Source: Olivibacter sp. XZL3 (GTDB taxonomy: Bacteria; Bacteroidota; Bacteroidia; Sphingobacteriales; Sphingobacteriaceae). Taken from it: DNA of 64,000 nucleotides. A program made the position numbers and the translations under genes. The stretch spans positions 62,001 to 126,000 of the forward strand of contig NZ_SBJH01000095.1 in assembly GCF_004368405.1 (NCBI RefSeq). Direction: 5' to 3'. The notes beneath the pieces are model-generated. The model saw only the letters and a program-made list of their open reading frames with translations, did no database searches and had not been told where the DNA came from. Positions 1 through 8,879 of this stretch are shown here, one piece after another; position 1 is the stretch's first letter, and the number at the start of each line of letters is the position of its first letter.

Positions 1-71
1 GCAAGACATCAATAATTCAAAAGTAAAAAGTCAAAAGGCTTTGCTGAGGGTGACGACTGGAGGAACACCTG

Positions 72-147
72 CAACTGATAACTGACAACCGGCAACTGAC
101 AACCGCAACTGACAACTGGCAACTGGCAACCGGCAACCGACAACTAT
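72..147. repeat. Heptanucleotide tandem array, about 11 units
   Basis: Eleven consecutive units of the form CAACYGR (caactga, caaccgg, caactgg and similar), all 7 nt except one 6-nt unit at 100-105. The array runs into the first base of the stop codon of the neighbouring methyltransferase gene. The units vary mainly at positions 5 and 7, so the array is moderately diverged. The 71 bases before it hold nothing else that I recognise. Confidence 0.85.
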
Positions 148-1313
148 CAAGATCTCTTTATCAGCCTAGCCACGAACATGGTATCGGCTCGGTGTTCATA
201 GCCTTTCAACAGGGTCATACGCTCTACGGTTAAACCCAGTTTTTCGGCAAAAGCTATCTGCTCTTCATTTTCTTGTCTATACATGGAGCAGGTAATATAC
301 ACGAGCGGCTTATTGGCCTTCAAGTGTCGAACGGTATTTTCCAGAATAGCGCGCTGAAGTTCCACAAAATACTGCAGTCTTCTGCTATTAAAATGCTGCA
401 TCATTTCGGGGGTTCTACCCCAGGTTCCGGAGCCCGAACAAGGCGCATCCAGTATAATCCCATCAAAGGTTTCATCACCAAGTATGACGGATGGATCTTT
501 GGTAAGGTCAATAATTTTCCTTCGATAGTGCTTAATGGCAGCCTGCTCAAAGCGTTCATCCAAGTTTCTTAATATACTGGACCTTACATCACTAACAAGC
601 AGGTCGACACCGGGGTATGTTTGCATTAAAAGAAGCGACTTTCCTCCGGAAGCGGCACAAGCGTCCCACCATTTCTCTCCCGCTTTCGCTTCAAAATAGG
701 TACTTGTTTGTTGGGAAGAGCGATCTTGCACTTCATAAGCACCTTTTATTTCTGCATATTGATCAAGTTTGACACCATTATCGAGTGCCAGACAGTGGCT
801 ATCAACTGATTCGTAGTGCAGGTTGTTGCGCGTCAAACAGTTTTTAACAACGTTCTCCGCCCCCGGGTGGATCCGTATAAAAAGTTTTGGTTGCTGAAAC
901 AAACTTTTCAGAAAGCGCTGTGGCTCCAAGCCCGTCGAAGCATCCTTTATTAAAGGAAAAACATCATCTATATTAAAAGGGAACAATTCGGATAAAAGGT
1001 GCAGCTTTTTGTCGATCTCTTCTCCTATGGAGTCAGCCAAAACCGGATTGAACAATGCTACTACATCACTTTCAGCCGCGCATAAATATTCAGCAACCGT
1101 CAAACGTTCTAAAAATGGCCAATCCGCAAGTGCCTTACCCAGTCGGAAATAATTATAGACCCAACGCGAGAGCGTACGTCTATCATTGGATCCCATTTGC
1201 TTATTTTCTTTAAAAAAAAGGGTAAGGAACCTCGAAAGCGGCTCTTTACCCTCATAGGTGTTCAACAAACGTTCGAAGCTTCTTAGCTGTTGTGAAACAC
1301 GCTTTTCATTCAT
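147..1313 (-). CDS. RsmB/NOP-family RNA (cytosine-5) methyltransferase
   Basis: SAM-dependent m5C methyltransferase of the Fmu/RsmB/NOP2 class, expected to modify rRNA or tRNA in the cytoplasm. The 388-residue protein has the SAM-binding motif DACAASGGKS around residue 218, motif IV DAPCSGSGTWGRTPE around 290 with the product-release cysteine, and motif VI YITCSMYRQENEEQ around 342 with the catalytic TC cysteine. The N-terminal ~200 residues are the less conserved RNA-binding part. The protein is slightly shorter than E. coli RsmB and has no obvious NusB-like domain, so the exact target base is not predictable. The start is an ATG, 12 nt after the end of the upstream lipoprotein gene, so the two are probably co-transcribed. 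The stop codon abuts the heptanucleotide array. Confidence 0.9.
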   Translation of the reverse strand: MNEKRVSQQLRSFERLLNTYEGKEPLSRFLTLFFKENKQMGSNDRRTLSRWVYNYFRLGKALADWPFLERLTVAEYLCAAESDVVALFNPVLADSIGEEIDKKLHLLSELFPFNIDDVFPLIKDASTGLEPQRFLKSLFQQPKLFIRIHPGAENVVKNCLTRNNLHYESVDSHCLALDNGVKLDQYAEIKGAYEVQDRSSQQTSTYFEAKAGEKWWDACAASGGKSLLLMQTYPGVDLLVSDVRSSILRNLDERFEQAAIKHYRRKIIDLTKDPSVILGDETFDGIILDAPCSGSGTWGRTPEMMQHFNSRRLQYFVELQRAILENTVRHLKANKPLVYITCSMYRQENEEQIAFAEKLGLTVERMTLLKGYEHRADTMFVARLIKRS

Positions 1314-1325
1314 TCCGATTTTTCT

Positions 1326-2576
1326 TTATAATGGTCTGTAAGACTGACCATTAAATTGCAATAAACGCACACTGTTATTGACATAACCGGTAGCGGGATC
1401 ACGCACAAATTCAAAGCCTATTGATACCCCTTTGTGTTTTTCTTTGAGTAGTCGGTCGGCGTAATCTTTTGGATACATCGCTAACAACCTGCCGAAGAAC
1501 ACGCCCGTATCATAGCCTTTAAAAGCGAACTCGGTGGGATTAACGTTAAACGAAGAGAAGTAATCCCTTTTAAATTGCTGTACTTCCAGATTTTTCTCAT
1601 CAACAAAGTAAGAAGAACTGATAGAAGTACGAAGGGCTGCCAGGTAATCCGGGTTCAAATCGAACCGGCTCCAGTTCGGGTGACCGATTAAGGAAATATC
1701 GTAGGCACTTTCCGTTTTCAGTTTATAGAGGCCTGCCAGCAGCTGTGCTATAAAAAACTGATTAGTAGAAGCGTTTACAACGATGTTCCTTCCGACGGTG
1801 TTCAAATTTATTTCGATTTCACCTAAGTCGGTTACCTCATTATACTTCACATCTAATTTATCCAAGCTGGCACGGAGTGGAACGAGCAGCTTTTCACTGT
1901 CTTCATCTATGTTATTTATGATGACAACATGATCCCCAATCTCAAATTCGGACGCAATATAGTTGGCCAACACCTGTGCATGAACGCCAATTGGCGGTGT
2001 AACCGTCACCAGCTTATTCGTCTGATATTGAGAAGGACTGCGGGCCGCCAAAGGCGAAATCTGCAACTTGCCAGCCAAGTTTGCCGCCGTGCTGAAAGCA
2101 TCGATTTCTGTTGGAAAGATCGGGCCAACTATCAAAGCCGCTTCTTCTACACTTTTTCCAACCGCTAATCTTTTTACTTCGCCGGCATTGTCGCGACTGT
2201 CCAGCACCTCCAGTTTAAAATTATTGCCATTCCTGGTCAGATTATCCAGTCCTAATTTGAAACCCTGATAAAAATCCAATGCCAAGCTAGCGCGCTCTAC
2301 ATCTCTTTTGCCAGGCAAAGAGTCCACTACCTTATCCAATTGGAAAGGCAGTAGCAGGGCGATATTGTTGAAATGCCGCTTCTCGACAATCTCCTTATCC
2401 CGTTCCTTACGCTCCTCTTTAGTCGGCGCCTCTTTGGAAGGCTCTTTTGTATCTTTGCTACCTCCTCCAGGTCTTAAAACCTTGGGAGCGCAAGCTCCGA
2501 GTGTACCTAAAAGCAGCACAAAAGCGAGTATTTTACTCCCACTCAATGGTAGCCGGTGGTTTTGAACTAATATCAT
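1326..2576 (-). CDS. Lipoprotein with type 1 periplasmic-binding fold
   Basis: Exported lipoprotein with a hydrophobic segment ending in the lipobox-like LGAC, then a charged Lys/Glu-rich linker to about residue 68. A domain of the LivJ/LpoA-like type 1 periplasmic binding fold follows (IALLLPFQ strand, then [12 protein letters not shown]). Such domains bind amino acids or, in LpoA, activate a peptidoglycan synthase; which applies here is not visible. The start is uncertain: ATG at 2576 gives 416 residues and a 44-nt overlap with the guaA end, while TTG at 2546 gives a shorter signal peptide and a 14-nt overlap. Either way translation is probably coupled to guaA, and an rRNA methyltransferase gene follows closely. 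The specific function is unknown. Confidence 0.75.
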   Translation of the reverse strand: MILVQNHRLPLSGSKILAFVLLLGTLGACAPKVLRPGGGSKDTKEPSKEAPTKEERKERDKEIVEKRHFNNIALLLPFQLDKVVDSLPGKRDVERASLALDFYQGFKLGLDNLTRNGNNFKLEVLDSRDNAGEVKRLAVGKSVEEAALIVGPIFPTEIDAFSTAANLAGKLQISPLAARSPSQYQTNKLVTVTPPIGVHAQVLANYIASEFEIGDHVVIINNIDEDSEKLLVPLRASLDKLDVKYNEVTDLGEIEINLNTVGRNIVVNASTNQFFIAQLLAGLYKLKTESAYDISLIGHPNWSRFDLNPDYLAALRTSISSSYFVDEKNLEVQQFKRDYFSSFNVNPTEFAFKGYDTGVFFGRLLAMYPKDYADRLLKEKHKGVSIGFEFVRDPATGYVNNSVRLLQFNGQSYRPL

Positions 2577-4083
2577 AAACAACTCGGTTTATCCCTTTTA
2601 CGTGATTAATAATTTCGTTTGATATCTTCGCTAAAAGATCATATGGAAGATGGATCCAATCAGCCGTCATTCCATCCAGCGAACCGACGGCCCTCAGTGC
2701 AACGACATACTCATAAGTACGTTCATCTCCCATGACACCTACAGACTGCACAGGCAAAAAGATTGCCCCTGCTTGCCAGACTTTATTATACCAGCCCGAC
2801 TCGCGTAGATTTCTAATATAAATAGCGTCGGCCTGTTGCAGGATGTTTACTTTTTCAGCGGTAATTTCACCGAGGATACGGATACCTAATCCTGGTCCGG
2901 GAAAAGGATGCCGGCCCAGAATCAAGGGATCGATCCCCAAGGCTGCTCCGACGCGGCGCACCTCATCTTTAAACAGTGTATTTAACGGTTCTACCACCTT
3001 GAGTTTCATGAAGTCCGGAAGTCCGCCCACATTATGGTGTGATTTGATGGTGGCAGAAGGCCCTTTAACGGATACTGATTCAATTACATCCGGATAAATG
3101 GTGCCTTGACCCAACCACTTTACTTCCACACCTTCGGGCAGCTCCTGCTGTACCTCATGGGCGGCGCTGTCAAACACTTCGATGAAAGCTCCTCCGATGA
3201 TTTTTCGCTTCCTTTCCGGATCGCTTACGCCTTTCAGTTTATCATAAAAAAGCGCTTTGGCGTCGATACCTTTTATGTTTAACCCCATATGCTTATACGA
3301 ATCGAGCACCTGCTCAAACTCGTCTTTGCGGAGCAAGCCATTGTCGACAAATATACAATGCAGGTTTTTTCCAATGGCCTGATGTAAAAGCACCGCTGCT
3401 ACAGACGAATCGACTCCTCCAGATAACGCAAGAATTACATGATCGTTTTGTAATTTTTCTTTTAACTCGGCAATAGTCGTTTCAATAAAGGTATCAGGCG
3501 TCCAATCTTGGCTGCATCCACAAATATTTATCACGAAATTTTCCAGTAATTTCTTCCCGTCTAAACTATGGGTAACTTCCGGGTGAAACTGAATCCCGTA
3601 GGTATCGGAATTCTTAATATGATAGGCGGCTACTTCGACTTTATCCGTACTGGCAATGATCTCAAAGCCCTCGGGCACCTGTTTGATCGTGTCACCATGC
3701 GACATCCACACCTGTGAATCAAGCGGAACGCCCTTAAGCAAGGCGCTTTCTTGATTAACGAACAGTAGATTCGCCCGGCCATATTCCCTTATTTCGGAAG
3801 GAGTCACCTCTCCACCGGAATGTTGAGCGATATACTGAGCGCCATAGCAAACCCCCAACAGCGGAACCGTTCCGTGAAACTGATTGAAGTCTATCTGCGG
3901 CGCGCCTTCTTGGCGAACTGACGAAGGGCTGCCCGACAAAATAACGCCTTTTACATATTCGTCAACGGCAGGAAGATGGTTGAAAGGATGTATTTCACAA
4001 TATACATTTAGCTCTCTGACCCGGCGAGCGATCAACTGTGTGTACTGCGAACCAAAGTCAAGAATAATAATTTTTTCTTGCAT
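2533..4083 (-). CDS. guaA: GMP synthase (glutamine-hydrolysing)
   Basis: Converts XMP to GMP using ATP and glutamine, the last step of de novo guanine nucleotide synthesis, in the cytosol. At 516 residues it has the usual length. The N-terminal class I glutaminase carries the nucleophile Cys79 in GVCYGAQ and its His/Glu partners in FHPEVTHS near 170. The ATP pyrophosphatase domain starts with the PP-loop [10 protein letters not shown] near 220. The C-terminal dimerisation domain ends in the family-typical IEWE. The perfect promoter -7 match TAACTTTG (minus strand, 4095-4088) lies so close to the ATG that it would give a nearly leaderless mRNA, but no -33 element is visible. Otherwise guaA may be read from accA, 47 nt upstream. 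Confidence 0.97.
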   Translation of the reverse strand: MQEKIIILDFGSQYTQLIARRVRELNVYCEIHPFNHLPAVDEYVKGVILSGSPSSVRQEGAPQIDFNQFHGTVPLLGVCYGAQYIAQHSGGEVTPSEIREYGRANLLFVNQESALLKGVPLDSQVWMSHGDTIKQVPEGFEIIASTDKVEVAAYHIKNSDTYGIQFHPEVTHSLDGKKLLENFVINICGCSQDWTPDTFIETTIAELKEKLQNDHVILALSGGVDSSVAAVLLHQAIGKNLHCIFVDNGLLRKDEFEQVLDSYKHMGLNIKGIDAKALFYDKLKGVSDPERKRKIIGGAFIEVFDSAAHEVQQELPEGVEVKWLGQGTIYPDVIESVSVKGPSATIKSHHNVGGLPDFMKLKVVEPLNTLFKDEVRRVGAALGIDPLILGRHPFPGPGLGIRILGEITAEKVNILQQADAIYIRNLRESGWYNKVWQAGAIFLPVQSVGVMGDERTYEYVVALRAVGSLDGMTADWIHLPYDLLAKISNEIINHVKGINRVVYDISSKPPATIEWE

Positions 4084-4107
4084 GGGCCAAAGTTAGGTAT
4101 TTTTTTT

Positions 4108-4128
4108 ACTTTCTTCCGCAGAAAGTAG
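4108..4128. other. Intercistronic hairpin between accA and guaA
   Basis: Perfect inverted repeat ACTTTCT - TCCGC - AGAAAGT with one extra flanking T-A pair, just after the accA stop codon. On the minus (mRNA) strand it is followed by an A-run rather than a T-run, so it does not look like a terminator in the direction of transcription. It may be an mRNA-stabilising or processing element. Confidence 0.5.
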
Positions 4129-4130
4129 AT

Positions 4131-5084
4131 TTACTCCACGACAACGCCCATTGAACAGAATTTTTCAATCCGTTCATTCACCAGTGTTTTGACGTCTTTC
4201 GAGCTGAGCGCAAGAATATCTTTTACCACTTGGTCTTTTATCGTTTCGGCCATTTGAGTGGGGTTTTGATGTGCACCTCCTAAGGGTTCGGGCAATATCC
4301 CATCAATGAGGCCATTGCTGTACATGTTTTCGGCTGTCAGTTTTAAACATTCAGCTGCCTTTTCTTTATAATCCCAGCTTCGCCACAAAATAGATGAGCA
4401 AGACTCGGGGGAAATGACCGAATACCAGGAATGCTCCAACATATACACCTTATCACCAACACCGATACCGATAGCGCCACCGGATGCACCTTCGCCAATG
4501 ATAATACAAATAACCGGCACCTTCAGCACAGACATTTCCAGCAAGTTCCGGGCAATTGCTTCTGCCTGTCCGCGTTCTTCGGCTTCGATGCCTGGATAAG
4601 CGCCCATTGTATCAACAAAGGTCACAACGGGTTTGCCGAATTTCTCTGCCATCCGCATGAGTCGCAAAGCCTTCCGATACCCTTCGGGGTTAGCCATACC
4701 AAAATTGCGAAATTGTCGCTCCTTGGTATTCTTACCTTTCTGATGACCAATAACCATGACCGAATGTCCACCCAATTTAGCCAAGCCTCCCACAATCGCC
4801 TTATCATCCCGCACATTGCGGTCGCCATGCAGTTCCACAAATTCGTCACAGATCATTTGAATATAATCTAAGGTCTGCGGTCTGTCCGGATGACGTGCCA
4901 TTTGCACCTTTTGCCAACCGCTGAGGCTGCTATAGATCTCCTTACGGGTTTCTTCCAGTTTGCCTTGCAATTCGGTAACGGTTGCCGACATATCTACTTT
5001 CGTCTTCTCGGCCACTTGGTTTACCTTCTCAATCTGCATTAAGAGATCCGCAATCGGCTTTTCAAAATCAAATGTTGTTTCCAT
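4131..5084 (-). CDS. accA: Acetyl-CoA carboxylase carboxyltransferase, subunit alpha
   Basis: AccA pairs with AccD (not in this window) to transfer the carboxyl group from biotin to acetyl-CoA, making malonyl-CoA for fatty acid synthesis. The 317 residues match the family length. The N-terminal coiled region is followed by typical AccA segments: [11 protein letters not shown], the [13 protein letters not shown] stretch, the GHQKG site, and the oxyanion-type glycine motifs [15 protein letters not shown] and [12 protein letters not shown] around residues 160-205. The start is the ATG at 5084, preceded by a weak promoter-like signal. Confidence 0.96.
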   Translation of the reverse strand: METTFDFEKPIADLLMQIEKVNQVAEKTKVDMSATVTELQGKLEETRKEIYSSLSGWQKVQMARHPDRPQTLDYIQMICDEFVELHGDRNVRDDKAIVGGLAKLGGHSVMVIGHQKGKNTKERQFRNFGMANPEGYRKALRLMRMAEKFGKPVVTFVDTMGAYPGIEAEERGQAEAIARNLLEMSVLKVPVICIIIGEGASGGAIGIGVGDKVYMLEHSWYSVISPESCSSILWRSWDYKEKAAECLKLTAENMYSNGLIDGILPEPLGGAHQNPTQMAETIKDQVVKDILALSSKDVKTLVNERIEKFCSMGVVVE

Positions 5085-5102
5085 AAAGAAAATTTGGGGC
5101 TG

Positions 5103-5134
5103 CTAAGATACAGATTATTTTTTTATACCATAAA
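5103..5134 (-). promoter_or_regulatory. Possible accA promoter
   Basis: On the minus strand TTTA (5134-5131), a 20-nt spacer and TATCTTAG (5110-5103) resemble the Bacteroidota promoter TTTG/TAnnTTTG with one mismatch in each box. It sits about 20 nt before the accA start. The resemblance is weak and the region is AT-rich, so chance is possible. Confidence 0.3.
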
Positions 5135-5174
5135 AGCCTGTTTAAAATTCATCTTTGCCATGGATTCTGTTTGA

Positions 5175-6845
5175 TCAGTGGTGCTTCGGTATTTGATCTT
5201 TTGTCAACACTTGCTTTTCGCTCAGCAACTTTTCTTTCAACAGCGTATAGGGAACATCCTGTATTGCCAATTGTTTATCGATCGCAATTTCGGCCGCCAA
5301 GGCGGCGCTCTGTCCGAGGATCATAAACACCGGCTCCATCCTGATGGAGCCAAAGGCTATGTGGGAACTCGACATACATACCGGCACCAGGAGATTGATG
5401 CATTCCTCCTGTTTAGGAATAAGTGAGCCATAGGAAATCTGATAAGGTCCCTTTTTCGGTGTTACCCCGATATCCCCTTCGTTTTGAACATAGCCATCCT
5501 CCTTAATATAGCGTTGCACATTATGTGAATCCAATGCGTAGGATCCCATCCCCACGGGATCTTTTATTTCCCTTTCGCTGAAGGTATCGTGTTCGGTCAT
5601 GACGTATTGTCCGATCATCCTACGGGCCTCCCGGATATACAGTTGATGAGGCCAGTGATCATTATCGGTAAACTCATCCTTTGCCAGTCCCCACTGCGCC
5701 ATTTCTTCTCGAACATGTTCCGGCACCTTCGGGTCATTTGCCAGGAAGTACATCAATCCTTTTTGATATTGCTCATGCTCCTCGATAATTTCTTTTCTTC
5801 TTTCATAGCTTGCCTCCGGATAATCGTAATTCATGCCGATGAAATCCGTACTGAAGGGTCCATGGTTATTGGTATCCGTCTTCCTGTTTGGAATCATGTC
5901 AAATTTTTGGAACGTTTCGTTCCAACCCGCAGCAAAGACCCTCGCCAACAGTTCATAATTTTCCGCCTGATAACCTGGAGGCTTTGGAAAAGGCACCCGA
6001 TTATCCGGATGATTACTTAAACACATCCTGAAACAGTAAGCTTGGACACGCCGATCGCCCGCGCCGTATGCTCCGGGATCTACTGCTGAAACCCCATAGA
6101 GTAAGCCACTGGTTGAGTCGCCCGGCACTTTATACGGACTGATATTTGTATCGAAATAATGGCGATGATGCAACACCCCCGTTTGTACCCCATTCCATTG
6201 CTCGCCATAAACATTCTTAGCCTCCCGGCCAACATGATAACTCACACCGGCTGCTGCCATCAAATCGCCTTCATAGCTTGCATCGATAAACATCTTGCCT
6301 TGGTAAGTTTTTCCACTTAAGGTGCGTATAGAAATAATCCTACTCCCCTCTTTTTCTACGCCCGATTCCCGATCCAGCCATTCATTCCGGTGTATTTCCA
6401 AAGCGTATTCTTTTACATAATTCTCAAAAGTCTGCTCGGCGACATGCGGCTCAAAAATCCACATCGTACGGGCGGCGCCGTCCATTGCCGGCGTACCCTG
6501 CCCTTTGTTGCCATATGCACTATGTTCTTCCCATTTCCAGGCAGCGCTGTCCTGATAATGCTGATAAACGCGATGGTAAAAATCCCTCGCCAGACCACCG
6601 ATAACCGATTTATCACCGGTATCGGTAAAGCCAAGTCCGCCTGCGGACAAACCGCCTAAATGGGTGTCGGGAGCAACGACAATGACCGATTTCCCGGACT
6701 TCTTCGCTTGCACCGCCGCGCTGATGGCAGCCGAAGTGCCTCCGTAAATAACGATATCTGCATCATAGTTATGCGGATCCCTCGCTTTGCAGGCCAACAG
6801 GCATCCGGCAATCAAAAACAAAATAAAAAATCGTGTATTCATCAT
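5175..6845 (-). CDS. Exported FAD-dependent oxidoreductase (lipoprotein)
   Basis: Member of the FAD_oxidored family (PF12831-like) with unknown substrate. The N-terminus is a lipoprotein signal ending LLAC (Cys19), so the enzyme is probably anchored in the envelope. The dinucleotide-binding motif follows at once as VIYGGTSAAISAA (near residue 30), a family variant of GxGxxG. Other family blocks are GGLSAGGLGFTD, DASYEGDLMAAAG (near 188) and the C-terminal SSHIAFGSIRMEPVFMILGQSAALAA (near 490-515), where the second FAD-contacting region lies. It lacks a twin-arginine signal. Length is 556 residues. It is the last gene of the sigma/FecR/SusCD locus and is clearly related to the gene 18 nt upstream, so the pair looks like an old tandem duplication. 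I cannot predict the substrate. Confidence 0.85.
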   Translation of the reverse strand: MMNTRFFILFLIAGCLLACKARDPHNYDADIVIYGGTSAAISAAVQAKKSGKSVIVVAPDTHLGGLSAGGLGFTDTGDKSVIGGLARDFYHRVYQHYQDSAAWKWEEHSAYGNKGQGTPAMDGAARTMWIFEPHVAEQTFENYVKEYALEIHRNEWLDRESGVEKEGSRIISIRTLSGKTYQGKMFIDASYEGDLMAAAGVSYHVGREAKNVYGEQWNGVQTGVLHHRHYFDTNISPYKVPGDSTSGLLYGVSAVDPGAYGAGDRRVQAYCFRMCLSNHPDNRVPFPKPPGYQAENYELLARVFAAGWNETFQKFDMIPNRKTDTNNHGPFSTDFIGMNYDYPEASYERRKEIIEEHEQYQKGLMYFLANDPKVPEHVREEMAQWGLAKDEFTDNDHWPHQLYIREARRMIGQYVMTEHDTFSEREIKDPVGMGSYALDSHNVQRYIKEDGYVQNEGDIGVTPKKGPYQISYGSLIPKQEECINLLVPVCMSSSHIAFGSIRMEPVFMILGQSAALAAEIAIDKQLAIQDVPYTLLKEKLLSEKQVLTKDQIPKHH

Positions 6846-6863
6846 TCGATTTACAATTTAAGG

Positions 6864-8867
6864 TTATTCTTGGTCGTCCTTAGGAACAAAGAGGACCGCA
6901 TTGGCGGCTATTACTCCTTTTTCTCCACTTGCACGCATTTCCACATAAGCGTCTTTACCGGTATTCGGCTGAATGCTCACTGTGGCCAGTTCGATCCAGT
7001 CGCCCGAGGTCTGCCCCTCTATATTGATTTTTGACACATCGATTTGCTGTTCGATCGTATCATTACCGTTGAAAACACTCAAGTTCAGCCGATTTGCACC
7101 TTCTTTTAATTTAGGAAAATACGTATAAAGCCTGTAATCTCCTGCTTTTAGTTCTTTTGCAATAAAACGGAACTTCACGTTGGCGTCAGTATTATCGGCC
7201 ACGAGGTAGGCCCTACCAAAACCGCCGCTATGCCGCAACTCCCATTTACCGCTTCGTGTTATCCGACTGCTATCCTGACTGTCAATCAATACGTCCGCTT
7301 TTCTGCCATCCGCTTTTGGGTTTGCGGCGACGGTCCTTCGTATTTCATTTACATCAACATCCTGTACCGCTTTGCTTTCATCGATGGCGAGGCAGGCGGC
7401 CACCGCAGCAGACTGGCCCAGCACCATAAATACCGGTTCCATACGGATCGATCCGTAAGCAATATGGCTGGCAGATAAACAAACCGGTACAAGCAGATTT
7501 TCAGCTTGCACTTGCTGCGGCACCATAGCGCGGTAGGAAATTGGAAAGGGTGGAAAGCCGCCAACTTCCACGTTCCCTTCGTTTTTCACCATCCCGTTCA
7601 CCACCAGTCGGTCGCAGTTATGAGAATCCATGGTATAAGCGGCAAATGCCACCTCATCATCCACCCGTTCCCTACCTTGGCAATGATGTTGTGTCATCAC
7701 AAGCGCTCCAATCATTCGGCGGGCTTCCCGTATATATAATTGAGGGCTCCAGTGGTTGTTATCCAAATACTCGTCTTTCGGATAACCCCATTGCAACATT
7801 TCATCGCGCACCTTTTGTGGCACCGAAGCATCATGTCCTACAAAGTAGAGCAAGCCTTTTGTATAATCCTCGTGCGCTTTGATGATTTCACGTCTACGAT
7901 TATAATCGGCTTCCGGATACTCCCAATTCATTGCAATCATATCCGTAGAAAAACCATTCCGGTTATTAATATCCGTTTTCCCATTCGGCATCAGGCTCCA
8001 TATAAAGACATCATTTAAGCCTTTCCATGGATTCTTCTCCTTTATTCTTTTCAGCAATTCGTATCGTGTGGGATCGTAATTTTCAGGCTTTTCGATTGCT
8101 ATGCGATTTTCGGGCACATTGGTTAAGGTAATGCGGTAATTATAAGCCTGTACCTTTTTATCGCCGGTACCAGTCGCTTGTAAACGGCTATTGCTGATAC
8201 CCCAAAGCAAACCACTGCTTGAATCGCCGGGGATCTTATAAGGGTCAATCCCATCCGGTATTTGATGACCGGTCATTAGCTGCACGCCATTTAGCGTTTC
8301 ACCGTACACCCGGTTATCCTCCCTCCCAACGTGATAAGCTACGCCCGACCGAGCCATCAAGTCCCCTTCATAGGTGCAATCCAAGTATACCTTTGCCTTA
8401 ACCAAGGTCGATTTCGACGCTCCGCCCGTCGGAGAAAACCGGACTTGTTGTATGACACCTCCCTTCTTCTCAACCTCCGCCAGCTGCTGACGATATAATA
8501 TGGTCACCTCACTTTTCTTCATATATTGCCGAAAGATTGCTTCCGCTACTTTAGGTTCAAAGATCCACTGCTCAAATTTTCCATAATGCAGCCCGAGCTT
8601 CCGATAAAAATCAAGTGCCAAACCTTTCACAACATATTTATTACCGATATCGGTATAACCGAGGCCACCTGACGACATACCGCCCAAGCGACCGCCCGGT
8701 TCTACCAAAACGACCGACTTACCTGCTTTTGAAGCCGTATAAGCAGCGATCACCCCTGCTGATGTACCACCATAGATGCAGATATCGTATTCTTCTTTTA
8801 GGGATTGAGCCTTTAAAAGAGAGCAAAAGAAAAGTGGCAGTAAACAATAAATACTTAAAATTCTCAT
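6864..8867 (-). CDS. Exported FAD-dependent oxidoreductase with golvesin-like C-terminal domain
   Basis: A 667-residue relative of the following gene. It starts with a Sec-type signal peptide (cleavage probably after LLKAQS) and the flavin motif CIYGGTSAGVIAA. Shared blocks are GGMSSGGLGYTD, DCTYEGDLMARSGVAYHVGRE and ASHIAYGSIRMEPVFMVLGQ. From about residue 525 a beta-rich module is added, with the words SGKWELRHSGGFGRAY and GDYRLYTYFPK. This resembles the golvesin/xanthan-lyase C-terminal domain, thought to bind sugar or polymer. The start is the ATG at 8867, 12 nt after the SusD gene, so the genes are one operon. Because SusCD imports oligomers, a periplasmic oxidation of an imported saccharide or related compound is a reasonable guess, but it is only inference. 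Confidence 0.85.
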   Translation of the reverse strand: MRILSIYCLLPLFFCSLLKAQSLKEEYDICIYGGTSAGVIAAYTASKAGKSVVLVEPGGRLGGMSSGGLGYTDIGNKYVVKGLALDFYRKLGLHYGKFEQWIFEPKVAEAIFRQYMKKSEVTILYRQQLAEVEKKGGVIQQVRFSPTGGASKSTLVKAKVYLDCTYEGDLMARSGVAYHVGREDNRVYGETLNGVQLMTGHQIPDGIDPYKIPGDSSSGLLWGISNSRLQATGTGDKKVQAYNYRITLTNVPENRIAIEKPENYDPTRYELLKRIKEKNPWKGLNDVFIWSLMPNGKTDINNRNGFSTDMIAMNWEYPEADYNRRREIIKAHEDYTKGLLYFVGHDASVPQKVRDEMLQWGYPKDEYLDNNHWSPQLYIREARRMIGALVMTQHHCQGRERVDDEVAFAAYTMDSHNCDRLVVNGMVKNEGNVEVGGFPPFPISYRAMVPQQVQAENLLVPVCLSASHIAYGSIRMEPVFMVLGQSAAVAACLAIDESKAVQDVDVNEIRRTVAANPKADGRKADVLIDSQDSSRITRSGKWELRHSGGFGRAYLVADNTDANVKFRFIAKELKAGDYRLYTYFPKLKEGANRLNLSVFNGNDTIEQQIDVSKINIEGQTSGDWIELATVSIQPNTGKDAYVEMRASGEKGVIAANAVLFVPKDDQE

Positions 8868-8879
8868 ATTATTTCATCA

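Noticed and set aside
1-146. CRISPR array at the left edge.
   Set aside because: The repeat unit is 7 nt with no spacers, so it is a simple tandem repeat.
4431-4871. Plus-strand open frame of 146 codons inside accA.
   Set aside because: It lies antisense within a clear accA and has no motif or start signal; it is a by-product of the coding strand's composition.
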